Assembly (NCBI GenBank): GCA_016292705.1
Contig: JAEDHZ010000096.1
Location: 1 to 6,196 of the forward strand
Reading direction: 5' to 3'
Source of the DNA: Clostridiaceae bacterium
GTDB lineage: Bacteria; Bacillota; Clostridia; Oscillospirales; Acutalibacteraceae
DNA length: 6,196 bases
The translations under genes and the position numbers were made by a program. Of the stretch, positions 5,324-6,196 are shown in pieces. Under the pieces are notes generated by a model that worked only from the letters and a program-made list of their open reading frames with translations, did no database searches and was not told the origin of the DNA. The stretch's first letter is position 1, and each line of letters opens with the position of its first letter.

Positions 5324-6196
5324 GTGAAAAAACTCCCGTAGTCGGCCTTGAGACCGAAGAAGCGGAAAAGGAAAACACCGCAGCAGTTTCCGTATCTGCC
5401 GAAGAAACGAACGACATTCCCGGAAAGGAAGCCGAAAACGCTTCAAAGGGCGAAAAGAAAAAAGGAAAAAAGAGCAGACTTAAAGATAAGCTCAAGGAGA
5501 AAGACGAAAAAGAGCTCACCGAAGAGGAAAAAAAGGAGCTTGAAGAAAAAAAGAAAAAGAAACCCAAAAACACAAAAAAAGCCGCAAAACGCCTGCTCGG
5601 CTATATTGCGCAGCAGAAGCGTTGGCTGTTTGTTGTTGCCGCCCTCGTCATTCTGACAACAATAATCGGTGTGCTTTCAACTCTTGCAATGCGCCCGATA
5701 TATCAGACTCTTGAGGAAGTAATCAAAACCAAGAGCATCTCCGGATCGGATGCAATGGCTGAAATTGTCAAGTGGGTTCTCATCATGGGTGTTGCATACA
5801 TCTTCTCGGCAGCATTCAGCTTCCTTTACACAAGAATTTTGCTTTCAACCTCGCTTCGTGTTGTTGCAAACCTCAGAAGAGACCTTTTCAATCATCTTCA
5901 GCATCTCCCGGTCAGCTATTTTGACAAGCGCAAGACCGGCGAAATCATGAGCCATTTCACAAGCGATGTTTCAAAAATCAGTGACCTTGTCAGCAGTGAT
6001 TTCCCAAGCATTATTTCTTCAACAATTTCCGCTGTCATGACAATCACAATCATGATAATCATGAGCTGGAAAATCACGCTCACCATTACCTTTGCCATTG
6101 CACTGATGATGCTTGTTGTCATGGTCATCACCTCAAAGTGTGCTCCGCTTTTCAAAAAGGCTCAGCAGGCAACTGCCGAATGTAACGGCTATGTTG
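5320..6196 (+). CDS. ABC exporter half-transporter, subunit 2, with highly charged N-terminal extension (C-terminus beyond the window)
   Basis: The frame starts at ATG 5320, overlaps the preceding stop by four bases (ATGA) and has AAGGAGT 9 nt upstream. It is still open at the window end after 292 codons. Residues 1-87 are an extra N-terminal part: 1-42 acidic with Ala/Ser/Thr, 43-87 almost all Lys/Glu, predicted helical or disordered and cytoplasmic. From residue 88 the ABC-exporter membrane domain begins: TM1 about 103-125, TM2 about 150-172, intracellular helix with PVSYFDKRKTGE (around 197-208), TM3 and TM4 around 225-280. The ATP-binding domain is outside the window. By the overlap and the degenerate site of its partner, it should carry the catalytic Walker B Glu and switch His of the heterodimer; this is a prediction. 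The normal members I know begin only a few residues before TM1, so the extension is unusual in length and composition. Coding A-runs of 6-7 bases occur there. Confidence 0.9.
   Translation, partial: MSEKTPVVGLETEEAEKENTAAVSVSAEETNDIPGKEAENASKGEKKKGKKSRLKDKLKEKDEKELTEEEKKELEEKKKKKPKNTKKAAKRLLGYIAQQKRWLFVVAALVILTTIIGVLSTLAMRPIYQTLEEVIKTKSISGSDAMAEIVKWVLIMGVAYIFSAAFSFLYTRILLSTSLRVVANLRRDLFNHLQHLPVSYFDKRKTGEIMSHFTSDVSKISDLVSSDFPSIISSTISAVMTITIMIIMSWKITLTITFAIALMMLVVMVITSKCAPLFKKAQQATAECNGYV

Noticed and set aside
5205..5573. Minus-strand frame rich in Ser and Phe opposite the ABC overlap region.
   Set aside because: Its composition is simply the complement of the Lys/Glu-rich AAA/GAA codons of the real plus-strand gene.

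Overview
The window looks like a chromosomal segment of a low-to-middle-GC Firmicute, most likely an anaerobic member of the Clostridia. The evidence is strong AGGAGG-type Shine-Dalgarno (SD) sites, a TTG start, tight gene packing and a clostridial-type NAD(P)-linked [FeFe]-hydrogenase/diaphorase gene set. No species can be named from this sequence. All genes are consistent with the standard genetic code.

Left part (1-1750, minus strand). Four tightly packed genes are read right to left: a NuoE/HndA-type [2Fe-2S] subunit, a short GHKL ATPase with no phospho-acceptor domain, an HndB-type thioredoxin-like ferredoxin, and the first 102 codons of a NuoF/HndC/HydB-type flavoprotein that leaves the window at base 1. 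This order is typical of operons encoding multimeric, often electron-bifurcating, NAD(P)H-dependent [FeFe] hydrogenases. The catalytic subunit (HndD/HydA) would be expected beyond base 1 and is not visible here.

Middle (1751-2078). An AT-rich divergent promoter region carries a good sigma-A-type promoter reading right. It is followed by a leader of about 130 nt in front of mgtE. The leader holds a 28-codon open reading frame with a very strong SD. This frame ends in TGA three bases before the mgtE ATG and lies in the same frame as mgtE. The leader can form two GC-rich pairings that compete with each other; one covers the SD of the small frame and the other covers the weak SD of mgtE. This resembles a translated regulatory leader of the kind that controls Mg2+ transporter genes elsewhere (mgtL, corL). 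It is the most interesting part of the window.

Right part (2079-6196, plus strand). A complete MgtE Mg2+ channel is followed after 83 nt by two overlapping ABC-exporter half-transporter genes (ATGA overlap). The first has a degenerate nucleotide-binding domain (Walker B Asp-Asp, Gln at the switch-His position, Ala in the Walker A loop). It therefore probably supplies the non-catalytic site of a heterodimer. The second is cut off by the window end before its ATPase domain and carries an unusual 87-residue, extremely charged N-terminal extension.

The hydrogenase genes act in redox balance during fermentation. MgtE handles Mg2+ uptake. The ABC pair probably exports a drug, lipid or peptide whose identity cannot be read from the sequence.
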